A stretch of DNA of 64,000 nt, from positions 310,001 to 374,000 of the forward strand of contig NZ_SNWR01000002.1 in NCBI RefSeq assembly GCF_004362215.1, read 5' to 3'. Source of the stretch: Paractinoplanes brasiliensis (GTDB taxonomy: Bacteria > Actinomycetota > Actinomycetes > Mycobacteriales > Micromonosporaceae). Of the stretch, positions 19,056-27,657 are shown in pieces; the stretch's first letter is position 1, and each line of letters starts with the position of its first letter. A program made the position numbers and the translations under genes. Below the pieces are notes generated by a model. That model made no database searches and was not told where the DNA came from. It saw nothing but the letters and a program-made list of their open reading frames with translations.

Positions 19056-20741
19056 ATGACGAAGAACGACAACGAGCCGGCGGGTGGCGGGCCACGACGG
19101 TTGAGTCGGCGGACCGTCCTCACGACGATGGGTGCCCTGCCGGTCGCCACGGTCGCGGCGTCGGTCGTACGGGCGACCGAAGCCTCGGCCGCGGCGGCGA
19201 ACATCAACCCGTCAGCCACCCGGCAGACGATCAAAGGTTTCGGCGCCATGGTGCACGCGGGCTGGATCGGTGACCTGACCGCCGCTCAGCGGACCACGGC
19301 CTTCAGCAACGGGGAAGGGCAGCTGGGGTTCTCCATCCTGCGGATCCCGGTCGGCGAGAACTCCTCGGACTGGAGCCGCGACCTGGCCACGGCGCAGCGC
19401 GCGGTCGCGCTCGGGGGGACCGTCTTCGCGTCTCCCTGGAACCCGCCAGCCAGCATGATCGAGACCTTCACGCGCAACGGCCAGCCGAATCAGAAACGGC
19501 TCAGAGCCAGTTCGTACGGCGCGTACGCCCAGCACCTGAATGACTTCACCACCCACATGCGCAACAACGGCGTGAACCTGTACGCCATCTCGGTACAGAA
19601 CGAGCCCGATTACGCCTCGGAGTGGACCTGGTGGACGTCCGCCGAGATAGTCAAGTTCCTCAAGGAGAACGCCGGCTCCATCGGCACCCGGATCATCGCC
19701 CCGGAGTCCTTCCAGTACATCAAGTCGCTGTCGGACCCGATCCTCAACGACGCCGCGGCGCTCGCCAACGTGGACATCCTCGGTGCCCACCTCTACGGCA
19801 CGTCCTACGCCAACTTCCCGTACCCCCTGTTCAAGCAGAAGGGCGCGGGCAAGGAACTCTGGATGACCGAGGTCTACTACCCGAACAGCAACGCCAACTC
19901 CGGCGACGCCTGGCCGGAGGCGCTCGACGTCGGTGAGCACATCCACCGCGCGATGGTGGACGCCGAGTTCCAGGCCTACGTCTGGTGGTATCTGCGGCGT
20001 AGTTACGGCCCCATGCGCGAGGACGGTCAGATCAGCAAGCGTGGCGCCATGATGGCGCATTTCGCCCGGTTCGTGCGCCCCGGATACGTCCGGATCGACG
20101 CCACAGCCAACCCAGCCGGCAACGTGTACGTCTCGGCGTACCGGAACGGCACAACCGTTGTCATCGTCGCCGTCAACAAGAACACCTCGTCCGTCAGCCA
20201 GCAGTTCGCCCTGGCCAACACGACCGCATCCGGCAGTGTGTCGAACTGGCTGACCGACTCGAGCCGCAACGTGGCCCCGCAGAACCCGCTCAGCATGTCG
20301 AACGGCTCTCTCACCGTCACGCTGCCCGCCCGAAGCGTGATGACCTTCGTGACAAGCGTCAGCGGCACCTCGTCGCCCAGCCCGACGGTCACCCCCGTAC
20401 CCACTGACCCGCCCGCTGGTGGCACCGGGCCGCGCCTCACCTACACGACCAGCGCCTGGAGCACCGGCCTGACCGCCAGCATCAAGATCACTAACACCGG
20501 TTCCTCGGCGATCAACGGCTGGACGCTGACCTTCACCCTGCCCTCGGGCCAGGCCATCACCTCGGGCTGGAATGCCACGTACTCGCCCGCCAGCGGTCAG
20601 GTGAGCGCGCGCAACCTCGACTACAACGGGACCCTCGCGCCCGGCGCCTCCGTCGAACTCGGTTTCCAGGCCACCCACACCGGCAACACCGGCTCACCCA
20701 CGGCCTTCACCCTCAACGGTGTTCCCTGCGTCATTGCGTGA
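19056..20741 (+). CDS. Secreted GH30 glucuronoxylanase with C-terminal CBM2
   Basis: 561 residues. Tat signal RRLSRRTVLTTMGALPV, then a GH30 (beta/alpha)8 barrel with side beta-domain (about 50-430), a short Pro/Thr linker and a CBM2 (about 455-561). Catalytic acid is Glu183 in SVQNEPD and nucleophile Glu272 in WMTEVYY. The loop WWYLRRSYGPM resembles the arginine-bearing loop by which GH30 subfamily 8 XynC enzymes bind the glucuronic acid branch, so endo-cleavage guided by glucuronate is predicted. The ATG has GAAGGA upstream. A CebR-type site upstream suggests cello-oligosaccharide control of a xylanase. The product should feed GH115 and the bxl importer. Confidence 0.92.
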   Translation: MTKNDNEPAGGGPRRLSRRTVLTTMGALPVATVAASVVRATEASAAAANINPSATRQTIKGFGAMVHAGWIGDLTAAQRTTAFSNGEGQLGFSILRIPVGENSSDWSRDLATAQRAVALGGTVFASPWNPPASMIETFTRNGQPNQKRLRASSYGAYAQHLNDFTTHMRNNGVNLYAISVQNEPDYASEWTWWTSAEIVKFLKENAGSIGTRIIAPESFQYIKSLSDPILNDAAALANVDILGAHLYGTSYANFPYPLFKQKGAGKELWMTEVYYPNSNANSGDAWPEALDVGEHIHRAMVDAEFQAYVWWYLRRSYGPMREDGQISKRGAMMAHFARFVRPGYVRIDATANPAGNVYVSAYRNGTTVVIVAVNKNTSSVSQQFALANTTASGSVSNWLTDSSRNVAPQNPLSMSNGSLTVTLPARSVMTFVTSVSGTSSPSPTVTPVPTDPPAGGTGPRLTYTTSAWSTGLTASIKITNTGSSAINGWTLTFTLPSGQAITSGWNATYSPASGQVSARNLDYNGTLAPGASVELGFQATHTGNTGSPTAFTLNGVPCVIA

Positions 20742-20749
20742 ACCGGTCG

Positions 20750-20791
20750 GGCGGAGCTGTCCGCCAGTGCCGTGACCATGAACGTTCACGG
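20750..20791 (+). terminator. Two small hairpins after the GH30 gene
   Basis: GGCGGA/TCCGCC arms (20750-20765, loop 4) are followed by CCGTGA/TCACGG arms (20770-20791). They start 9 bases after the stop codon. There is no U-tract, as is common in this group. Confidence 0.5.
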
Positions 20792-21031
20792 TGTTGACTG
20801 ACACGACGTCGGCCTGCGGTGCATACGGGGTTGTGGCGGTGAGGCCGGGGCGGTGGCAGATCCCGTACGTGCGCGACGGGTGGCCGTGAGCGTCGGCTGA
20901 GCCACCGGCACGTCTACTGAGCTTGCCGTCTGCCAAGTAGTGAGACCTGGGGTTGCCGAAACGCGTCTGTCCGCCCGCGGCCCAGGGCTGCAGGCGGCAA
21001 CTGTCGCATCAGCAGCTCGCTTCGTAGACGT

Positions 21032-21373
21032 ATGGTCAAGGCGCAGCCCATCCCGCCTGATGGTCATGCCGCCGCCGTCAGCCTCGCGGAGGGGAACCGC
21101 GACGAGAACCGGTTCCCGGACGCCTACCGGCTGCTGCTTGACCGCCGCCCCAACCTGCATATCGGCTTCGGCTACGGCATGCGCTACTGCCTCGGCGCGC
21201 CGCCGGCCCGGGTGGAGGTCCGGTTGGGGTTCACGGCGCCGATGACGCGATTCCCCGATCTTCGTCTCGCGGTCCCGCCCGGCGAGCTGACGTGGCGGCA
21301 CGACTTCCGGCGCGGCCTGCAACCGGTTGCCTGTCACCACGCGGAGCGCGGACTGACCACAGGGGCGTCGTAG
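21032..21373 (+). pseudogene. C-terminal fragment of a cytochrome P450
   Basis: About 113 codons match only the last quarter of a bacterial P450: the N-R-D-E--RFPD segment, the heme loop FGYGMRYCLGAPPARVE with the cysteine ligand, and the final strand pair RFPDLRLAVP. The helix C to L core, I-helix and ExxR motif are absent upstream in any frame. The heme loop also has Arg where His is usual. This is a truncated relic. Confidence 0.7.
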
Positions 21374-21682
21374 AGCCGGGTGAGGACTTCGCGGACCGGG
21401 ATCACGCATGAACCCATCCTTCGCCATCCCTGTCGACAAGCGGATCCGGGCCGAGCCTGGACGGTAGGCCGTAGGCCCACGCGCTCGCGGTGGCGGCGTT
21501 CAAGCACTTCTGCCGGCTCACCGAGCTGCCCTTGTCACGCGGTCGGATGTCCTTGGCCCGCGTTGTTTCGGTTGTGCGACGACGTCGAGCGACGAGACAT
21601 CCGAACGATTTCTAGGCGATTTCCAGATTCGACGGAGCTAGCTTCCTCTGCGGTGGCAGAACCGCCACCACGGAGGAGAGGA

Positions 21683-21925
21683 ATGGATATGCGATCTCGC
21701 CTGGCTGTTGCAGCCGCAACCGCCGCCCTCACGTCCCTGGTCGCGGTGTTCGGGTTCGGGTCGACGGCGCAGGGCGCCACCCGCTCCCCAGTCACCTTCG
21801 CGGAGTGCGTGGCCACCGGCGGCTCGGTCTTTCCGCTGGGGCTCGCCGGGGCGGTCTGTGTCTGGATGGGCCCCAACGGATGGGTCGACGCCGACTCCGC
21901 GCAGATCAGCGACATCCACGTGTGA
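21683..21925 (+). CDS. Small secreted protein of unknown function
   Basis: 80 residues. A clear signal peptide (MRSRLAVAAATAALTSLVAV, ending near AQGA) leaves a mature part of about 45 residues with two cysteines (ECVATGGSV and GAVCVWMG) that may form one disulfide. A strong GGAGGAGAGG ribosome site lies directly before two closely spaced ATGs at 21683 and 21689. I recognise no family; the short mature domain is hydrophobic with a Trp-rich end. Confidence 0.65.
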   Translation: MDMRSRLAVAAATAALTSLVAVFGFGSTAQGATRSPVTFAECVATGGSVFPLGLAGAVCVWMGPNGWVDADSAQISDIHV

Positions 21926-22114
21926 CCGGCCGGCCCACGATGCTGTGGCCCCCAGGACTTCGCCGACGACGCCGTCGTTGGTGGAGGTGCCCCGCACACG
22001 ATCTTCGTTTTCAGCTTGCCGTCAACCACTCACTCCAGCAACGAACGTGCTGTGGATCACCAAGGATTACCGCATATCAAAATCCGCGCACATGATCATG
22101 GTGCGGGGATCGGG

Positions 22115-22578
22115 TCAGGACTGCAAATCGCCTACCCATCCCAGTACGTGATCGACGTCCTTGCGAGTCCAACCGATCGCGGGATCAATCGCCACCAGTA
22201 ACGTCGGTGCGCACCGAGCGGCGGACCAGCGGCGTCCCGCCTTCGTGTGATTGTCATCGATCCAGACTGCGGGACGACCGCCGGCACCTTGAACTCCGGC
22301 TCGAACGGCGCCAGCGGGAACTGTACGACCGGCAACGCCTCGACGCCCAGCAGCGGCAGGTACAGCTCATTGGCGTTCTCGCCCCAGCCGGTCGCCCACC
22401 ACAGGTCGCCGACGGCGGCCAGCTCCCGGATCCAGCCGCCGTGCGCCGCACAGAAGCGCACCGGCTCCTCCCCATCAAAAAGTACGCGCTCCTGATAGCT
22501 GTCAGGACAGCGGGGAGCGGCGAAAGGATTGAGCACGCCGTCGAGATCCAGCAGAAGAACCGGCGAAGGTCGATCCAT
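22115..22578 (-). pseudogene. HAD-like hydrolase, frameshifted
   Basis: The N-terminal part has HAD motif I, LLLDLDGVLN, and continues sensibly to FEPEFKVPAVV. In the same frame the rest is nonsense, but in another frame from about 22288 downward the sequence reads RPAVWIDDNHTKAG, the acidic HAD motif, and runs on to ...VAIDPAIGWTRKDVDHVLGW before a stop at 22115. A small deletion at the FKVPAVV/RPAVW junction therefore breaks an otherwise complete HAD gene of about 155 codons. A sequencing error is the alternative. Confidence 0.7.
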
Positions 22579-22871
22579 GACGCCACCTTATGGAGGTCAC
22601 CAGCGCCGAGCGAACGGTTTGTCGCCGGCGCTCGGGGACGGCCGGTGGTGGCTGTGCCGGCGCGAGCACGGGTCCGGGCGGCGGTCGAATTCGTCAGGTG
22701 TCCTCGAGCGACGCCGCTGCCCGCGCCGTCCGGGCGCTTCGCCGGCGGCCATACGAGTGCGTGAGCCTGGCGTCCGGGTGCTCGGCGCAGGATGACGTCG
22801 GCCGAAGGGCGGGCTGTCGTCTCGACCGCTGGGGTTAGGGTCTGGATGATCTAGGACAGGGAGGCGGGGCG

Positions 22872-23059
22872 ATGAAAGACATCGTGGTCTTTCTGGCATG
22901 GGTGGCGGTTATCGCCGTCTGCTACCGCCTGAACCAGTGGCTTGTTCGCCGCAAGGGACTGGATCACCGGCCGTGGTTCGTTCCCAGCCTGTGGGGCCGC
23001 TGGGAACGATGCTCATCGTCATGGCTCGACCAGTGGGTTGGCGCAAGTTTTCGTCGTAG
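22872..23059 (+). pseudogene. Small two-helix membrane protein, apparently frameshifted
   Basis: A good ribosome site (GGGAGG) precedes the ATG of a protein with a first membrane helix (IVVFLAWVAVIAVCY) and a basic stretch. Near 22996 the hydrophobic continuation GPLGTMLIVMARPVGW is in a different frame and ends at a TAG at 23059, about 62 codons in all. In the original frame a low-quality tail runs to 23117. The family is not recognised. Confidence 0.45.
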
Positions 23060-23160
23060 GCACGCGACTCGTGGCTGGATCAACGCACCCCTTTGGCCAC
23101 GGACGGCGGCTTGTTGACGGCAGAAGCGCGCATGCGACGGGTAGATCTCTGCGTGGGTGG

Positions 23161-23739
23161 GTGCTGCGTCCGGCTTCGGGATGGGGAGCTGCTCCGGTCG
23201 GAACCGCTGTCCCAGTTGACCGACGAATCGGCTGTGTTGGTCGTTGGAGCCGAGCTGGCGACATCAGCATCCGCCCCTATTCCGATGATGACTGGAACCA
23301 GATCGCGCGGATTCACGATGCCGCTCGGCTCGACGAACTCCGCCATTCTGTGGGCGTCGAGGCGTTCTTGACGCTCGAGCAGACCGCCGAAGCCGAAGGG
23401 CTGTTCGACGGTCAACTGTGGGTTGCCGAGGTCGACGGGACCATGGCCGGGTTCGTCGCGCTGGACGACAACGAAGTCACCTGGCTGTACGCCGACCATC
23501 GGCGCTACCGCCAAGGCATTGGCCGGGCTTTGCTTCGGCACGCCCTCGCTACTGCGGGGCCTGGGGTGGAGGTCACGGTCCTTGACGGCAATCCGGCTGC
23601 CCTTGGGCTGTACCTGAGCGAGGGTTTCACGGTCACCGAGACCCGGACGGGATCGCTGGCCGGCAATGAAAGTTTCACTGCCACCGGGCACATCATGCAC
23701 CACGACGCGGAAATCCGTACGCACCTCGACCACATCTGA
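23161..23739 (+). CDS. GNAT-family N-acetyltransferase
   Basis: The core begins at ISIRPYSDDDWNQIARIHD (23263 on) and follows the GNAT fold: GFVALDDNEVTWLYADH, the acetyl-CoA loop RRYRQGIGRALLRHAL, and VTVLDGNPAALGLYLSEGF. The true start is unclear: GTG at 23161 is the nearest plausible codon and adds about 33 poorly conserved residues, so the 5' end may have been altered by the rearrangement that damaged the gene before it. The acceptor substrate is unknown. Confidence 0.75.
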   Translation: MLRPASGWGAAPVGTAVPVDRRIGCVGRWSRAGDISIRPYSDDDWNQIARIHDAARLDELRHSVGVEAFLTLEQTAEAEGLFDGQLWVAEVDGTMAGFVALDDNEVTWLYADHRRYRQGIGRALLRHALATAGPGVEVTVLDGNPAALGLYLSEGFTVTETRTGSLAGNESFTATGHIMHHDAEIRTHLDHI

Positions 23740-24018
23740 GGGGTGCCCTCGACACCAGCCCTGCTGGTCCGGTGTTCAGCGCGCGGGTTGGCGTCTCGAA
23801 GCGGGCTTCGCTGAGGGAACTCCTCTACCTGCGTAATCTCGACACCCTGCTGTTGAGTGCCCCGTGACTGACGGATGTCATGAAGTCGCACCCCGGCTTG
23901 ACTCCGTGCGGGGTGGGCAGTTGTCGTCACAGGCACGCCGAAGGATCCGCAACCGCGTCGAGCTCGTCATGTGGGCCTGCGAACCAGCCGCTTCGCGAGC
24001 CTTCGCCTGCCTGACCGG
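23740..24018. other. Intergenic stretch between GNAT and TetR genes
   Basis: About 280 bases. I see no supported gene. It holds the convergent ends of the GNAT and TetR genes; no strong hairpin was found. Confidence 0.4.
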
Positions 24019-24618
24019 TCAGGTAGCCGGGCGGAGGGTCGCGATGGCCCGGTCCACGGACTGCTCGAACGGGGTCACGGCGCCGGAGGCCAGCCAGGAG
24101 TAGTGGGCGGCGACCAGGCAGCCGAAAGCCGCCGTGGTGAGCGCGCGCGGGGTGGGATCGTCGGGGGCGTACGGAGCCCCTGCCGCCTCGGCCCGTTCAT
24201 GCAGGACGGTGATGACGGCGTCCTGCGCGCGGCGCAGTCTCTCCAAGTAGGCGGCCAGCAGGGTGGGCGAGTCGAACACCAGCCGGGCGATCGCGGCGGA
24301 GTACTCAGGATGATGCGGGACGCCGAAGACGTCGAAAGTGCGGCGCAGCGACGTCCACACGGGCTCGTCGGCCGGACGGGCGCGCAGGGCGTCGAGCATG
24401 TCGCCGGTGACCAGATCGACCTTGCCGAGCAGGATCTCGTCCTTGGTGGCGAAGTACCGGTACACCGTGCGCTGTGACATGCCGACCGCAGCCGCGATCT
24501 GCTCGGTGGTGGTGGCGTCGTAGCCGCGATCGGCGAACAGCCCCAGCGCGACCTCGGCGATCTCCCTCTGCACGGCCCGGCGGCTGCGCTCGCGCACAGT
24601 CAACTGTTTCTCGCTCAT
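24019..24618 (-). CDS. TetR-family regulator, divergent from the SDR gene
   Basis: 199 residues. HTH region TTTEQIAAAVGMSQRTVYRY (about 40-59) followed by FATKDEILLGKVDL, typical of TetR proteins. The C-terminal domain is the common actinobacterial type with EYSAAIARLVFDSPTLLAAY. The start ATG at 24618 follows AGGATCGG. It faces the SDR gene across 78 bases and probably represses it; the shared region contains repeated TGAC half-sites (24660-24692). Confidence 0.9.
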   Translation of the reverse strand: MSEKQLTVRERSRRAVQREIAEVALGLFADRGYDATTTEQIAAAVGMSQRTVYRYFATKDEILLGKVDLVTGDMLDALRARPADEPVWTSLRRTFDVFGVPHHPEYSAAIARLVFDSPTLLAAYLERLRRAQDAVITVLHERAEAAGAPYAPDDPTPRALTTAAFGCLVAAHYSWLASGAVTPFEQSVDRAIATLRPAT

Positions 24619-24658
24619 CGGGTCCGATCCTAGCGGCAGAAACCGTCGCATGTCGCAC

Positions 24659-24689
24659 TTGACAGTCACTGACAACAGCGTCATAGACT
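24659..24689 (+). promoter_or_regulatory. Promoter of the SDR gene, probably leaderless
   Basis: TTGACA at 24659-24664 is a consensus -35; TAGACT at 24684-24689 fits TANNNT with a 19-base gap, longer than ideal. Transcription would start within a few bases of the ATG at 24697, and no ribosome site precedes that ATG. Repeated TGAC/GTCA words here are candidate TetR contacts. Confidence 0.5.
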
Positions 24690-24696
24690 GACGTGC

Positions 24697-25524
24697 ATGA
24701 CAAAGACGATTGTGATCACCGGGGCCTCGGACGGGATCGGCGCTGCGGCCGCGCGTGGCCTGCACGGGCAAGGCCATCGCGTTGTGCTCGTCGGCCGTTC
24801 GCCGGCCAAGACGCGAGCCGTCGCCGAGGAACTCGGGGCCGATCACTTCATCGCCGACTTCGCCCGGCTCGAGGAGGTACGAGCGCTCGCCGCCGACCTG
24901 ATCGCGCGCTATCCCCGCATCGACGTGCTGGCCAACAACGCCGGGGGTGTCATCGGGAAGCAGCACAGGACGGTGGACGGGTTCGAGAGGACGTTCCAGG
25001 TCAACCATCTGGCGCCGTTCTGGCTCACCCACCTGATGCTCGACACGCTCATCGCGAGCCGGGCCTCGGTGATCCAGACGGCGAGCACCGGCGCCCGCAT
25101 CGCGGGCAAGCTCGTCCTGGACGACCTCGAACACCAGCGCGACTTCACCCCGGAGCGGGCCTACTCGACCGCAAAGCTCTACAACATCCTGTTCACCAAG
25201 GAGTTGCACCGCCGCTACCACGATCAGGGCATCGCCGCCGCGGCCTTCCATCCCGGCGTCGTGGCGACGAGCTTCGCCACCGAGGCGCAGAGCTGGCTGC
25301 GGCACGTCTACCGCTTGACCCGGCCGGTCCTGATCGGCCCGGAGAAGGGCGCCGCCCAGCTCATCTGGCTCGCCGCGGGCGAACCCGGCCGCGACTGGCA
25401 GTCCGGTACCTACTACGAGAAGAAGCGGCCCGCGAGACGCAACAACCCTCAGGCCCTCGACCCCGCACTGGCCCGTGAGCTCTGGGACCGCACCGCAGCC
25501 CTGCTCGCCTCCAAGCAGGGCTGA
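24697..25524 (+). CDS. Short-chain dehydrogenase/reductase
   Basis: 275 residues, classical SDR: cofactor loop TGASDGIG (9-16), NNAG, the active-site Tyr and Lys in YSTAK, and the following P-G motif HPGVVATSF. The insertion LDDLEHQRDF before the Tyr resembles retinol dehydrogenase-like SDRs. It should reduce a carbonyl or oxidise an alcohol with NAD(P). The long C-terminus with EKKRPARRNNPQALDP is also typical of that branch. It is likely controlled by the divergent TetR. Confidence 0.92.
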   Translation: MTKTIVITGASDGIGAAAARGLHGQGHRVVLVGRSPAKTRAVAEELGADHFIADFARLEEVRALAADLIARYPRIDVLANNAGGVIGKQHRTVDGFERTFQVNHLAPFWLTHLMLDTLIASRASVIQTASTGARIAGKLVLDDLEHQRDFTPERAYSTAKLYNILFTKELHRRYHDQGIAAAAFHPGVVATSFATEAQSWLRHVYRLTRPVLIGPEKGAAQLIWLAAGEPGRDWQSGTYYEKKRPARRNNPQALDPALARELWDRTAALLASKQG

Positions 25525-25701
25525 GCCGCTCGAGCGAGCAGGCCGCCGGGGCGCGGATGCTCGACGGCACCGCGAGATGGACCTGCCACGAGAGTCAGGG
25601 ACTGCCCGGCCGTGGTCGGCGACCAGGATGTCGTACGCGCGGCCGACCGCATGGGCGTGCGCCGACGGTTACCGCCGGTTCCGTCAGGGAACCTGAAGGA
25701 G

Positions 25702-26061
25702 ATGAGTACCTACCCTGATCCCGCCTGGCACGGCGACGTCTACCCCTCTGAAGAGGAGATCGATCCGGCCGGCACCGACGGCCCGGTCGGGGCGTACGAC
25801 AGCAGGCCCCGACCGCAACCATCCTCCACGCCTGCATCGCCGCCGATCCCGGGACCGGCAGGCCGTGTCACCACCACCGCTCACTCGATTGTCAGTCGGC
25901 GCTCGGACGGATCGATTGAGGTGGTCACCGACCTCGACGGTGACGGCATCGCCGACGTGGTGCAGCTCGACCTCGACGGTGACGGGGTGCCCGAGCTCAC
26001 CTACCTCGACACAGACCGCGACGGCCAGCTCGACACCGTGGTGCGCACCCCGAATCACTGA
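25702..26061 (+). CDS. Acidic protein with Asp-rich calcium-binding-like repeats
   Basis: 119 residues without a signal peptide. The first half is Pro/Ser-rich and probably disordered. The second half is three close-packed units DLDGDGIADVVQL, DLDGDGVPELTYL, DTDRDGQLDTVV, matching the D-x-D-x-D-G calcium loops of EF-hand/dockerin or thrombospondin-3-like repeats. The ATG at 25702 is directly abutted by AAGGAG, so the effective ribosome site may be AGGGAA further upstream. It may be a cytosolic Ca-binding or surface protein exported without a classical signal; function is unknown. Confidence 0.6.
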   Translation: MSTYPDPAWHGDVYPSEEEIDPAGTDGPVGAYDSRPRPQPSSTPASPPIPGPAGRVTTTAHSIVSRRSDGSIEVVTDLDGDGIADVVQLDLDGDGVPELTYLDTDRDGQLDTVVRTPNH

Positions 26062-26084
26062 CAGCACGGTGCTGCGCCGGCCCA

Positions 26085-26494
26085 TTTCCGGACCGCACAC
26101 GCCGCCCGAGCATCTCGTAGCCGGCGCGGGTCGCGTCCCCCCCCAGCAGGTGCAGGGTGGCGTGGCGTTCCGCCCGACCGGCAAGCGGTTCCACCAGCAG
26201 ACGGGCGCCTGACATCCTCCGGCTCGTCCGCCATGCCCGGTGTGACCGCGCGCATGACCAGGTGGAAGTTGTCCGCCCTGCGCAGCGCCCTGCACACCGA
26301 CGCCGTCCGACGCCACCGCTCGTTCGCCGTCACCGTGCAGCCGTAGACGAATCCGACGATCCGGTCGCGGTCCGCGGCGACCACCGGGCCGGACCCGGGC
26401 AGGGCCGCATCGAACGTGTCCGGCGCCTCGAACTCGTCGATCTTTTCGGGCTTCTCCTCGCGCAGGCCGCGTAGGTGCGCGAGGAGCGTAGCTG
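26085..26494 (-). pseudogene. Decayed GNAT-like acetyltransferase gene
   Basis: Minus-strand pieces in different frames resemble parts of one GNAT protein: LLAHLRGLREEKPEKIDEFE and VVAADRDRIVGFVYGCTV in one frame (from about 26494), then RLLVEPLAGRAERHATLHLL with GYEMLGRRVRSG in another (from about 26210). No continuous frame joins them. It looks like a gene broken by at least one frameshift. Confidence 0.45.
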
Positions 26495-26614
26495 CTGCCC
26501 GCCGAATCGGACCGGACGAGGATCGGACAGCCGTAGCGGGCTGGTTCGGGGATCTCCTGCAAGGTATGGGGTGGAGTACGCCTGATCGCGGACATCATCC
26601 GCGTGGCTGGTTGA

Positions 26615-27049
26615 TCAGAGCGGAGCCAGCTGGAACATCGGGAAGGTGCCGTTGCCGCAGACGTTCGTGGCCGTACGCTGCTGTGAATAGGTCCAGCCCC
26701 GCGGCACGTTGCAGGACCACAGGCCGGCCACCGGCGTGGCCAGCTTGTGCTGGAACGCCGTGCCGGTGAGGGCGCACGAGTTCGCCGATGAGCGGGAACT
26801 GGTGACGGCCCAGCCTTCGACGACCGAGCACGCGGTCAGCCCGTCCACCGGCAACCGGAGGTTGTACTGGATCGTGGGCCACGGGGAGCCGCAGACGCCG
26901 GAGAGCTGGCGGAGGCCGACGAAGGTGTAGCCCGGCGGCGGGAAGCTGCACGACCAGCCCTCCGCGGCACGGGCCGGAGCCGCACCGAGCCCGACGGTGC
27001 TGACGACCATGGCGATGATGGCGCCGAGTCGCACACGAATGGATCGCAT
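26615..27049 (-). CDS. Secreted protein made of three cysteine-bearing repeats
   Basis: 144 residues. The signal peptide (hydrophobic run AIIAMVVSTVGLGAAP, ending ARAA) is followed by three imperfect units of about 35-42 residues. Each has Cys, then G-W/Y about 6 residues on, Arg, a second Cys, a Gln/His-x-Leu strand and, in the first two, PV-GL. The six cysteines fit three intra-repeat disulfides. GAGAGGA precedes the ATG. The family is not recognised. The mature protein may be an extracellular beta-repeat binding module or inhibitor, but nothing in the neighbourhood points to a target. Confidence 0.75.
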   Translation of the reverse strand: MRSIRVRLGAIIAMVVSTVGLGAAPARAAEGWSCSFPPPGYTFVGLRQLSGVCGSPWPTIQYNLRLPVDGLTACSVVEGWAVTSSRSSANSCALTGTAFQHKLATPVAGLWSCNVPRGWTYSQQRTATNVCGNGTFPMFQLAPL

Positions 27050-27288
27050 CGACGTTCCTCTCGACGATCTGACGCCGGCCGCTGCGGATGAGCCGGCGAC
27101 TCCTCGAGGACCGTATTAAGTGCACGTACGTCGATCCATGCCGCACCGATGCGGCATGGACAGAGGCTCCGGTCCCGTGCAGTCGGTCGATCGCTCCGGG
27201 CCGGCGCGGCGACGCGGTCGGTGAGGTCGCGCGGTGGGCCGGCGTTGAGCAGCAACAGCGAGCGAAGCCCCGCGGCGGAACTCGGCCA

Positions 27289-27450
27289 TCACGCGGCGTG
27301 CTGCACGAGCCGGCTCTGGACGGCGGCGGCCTGCTCGAGCCCGTAGGCCGCCGTCGGGCAGTCGGTGATCTCGTTGTCGGCCGGCGGCCGCAGCGGAGCG
27401 GCGGTGAGCTTCGCCGCGTCCTGAGCCGGCCGCATCACGTCTGCCAACAC
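27289..27450 (-). CDS. Possible small protein, 53 residues
   Basis: A GTG start with GAGGA upstream opens a 53-residue reading with well-balanced composition (MRPAQDAAKLTAAPL, EITDCPTAAYGLEQAA). Third codon positions are GC-rich as in real genes. No family is recognised and it could equally be the tail of a decayed gene. Confidence 0.25.
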   Translation of the reverse strand: MLADVMRPAQDAAKLTAAPLRPPADNEITDCPTAAYGLEQAAAVQSRLVQHAA

Positions 27451-27657
27451 GGCGGCCGTCCTCGAACATGTGTACTATCAGGGCGAGCTGGTGTTCGCGT
27501 CCGAGAGATCCTCATCCGCCATGTGTGAATCGGCATCAACCGGTGCTGTTCGTGAGTGCTATCTGGATCTGGGTGGTGGGGGCGGTCAACATCGAGGCGT
27601 GGAGCTTGTTTTTGTGACCGGCCCGGTCCGGCTGTGAGCGCGGGGCGGTGCCGAGAG
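27451..27657. other. Intergenic stretch before the P-loop kinase gene
   Basis: About 200 bases with no supported gene. TTGTTTTTGTGACC at 27606-27619 is an AT-rich spot near the kinase start but no clear promoter pair was found. Confidence 0.3.

Noticed and set aside
23864..24018. Possible IS630-type transposase start (LSSQARRRIRNRVELVMWACE)
   Set aside because: Only a weak resemblance over about 25 residues, no DDE domain, no terminal repeats.
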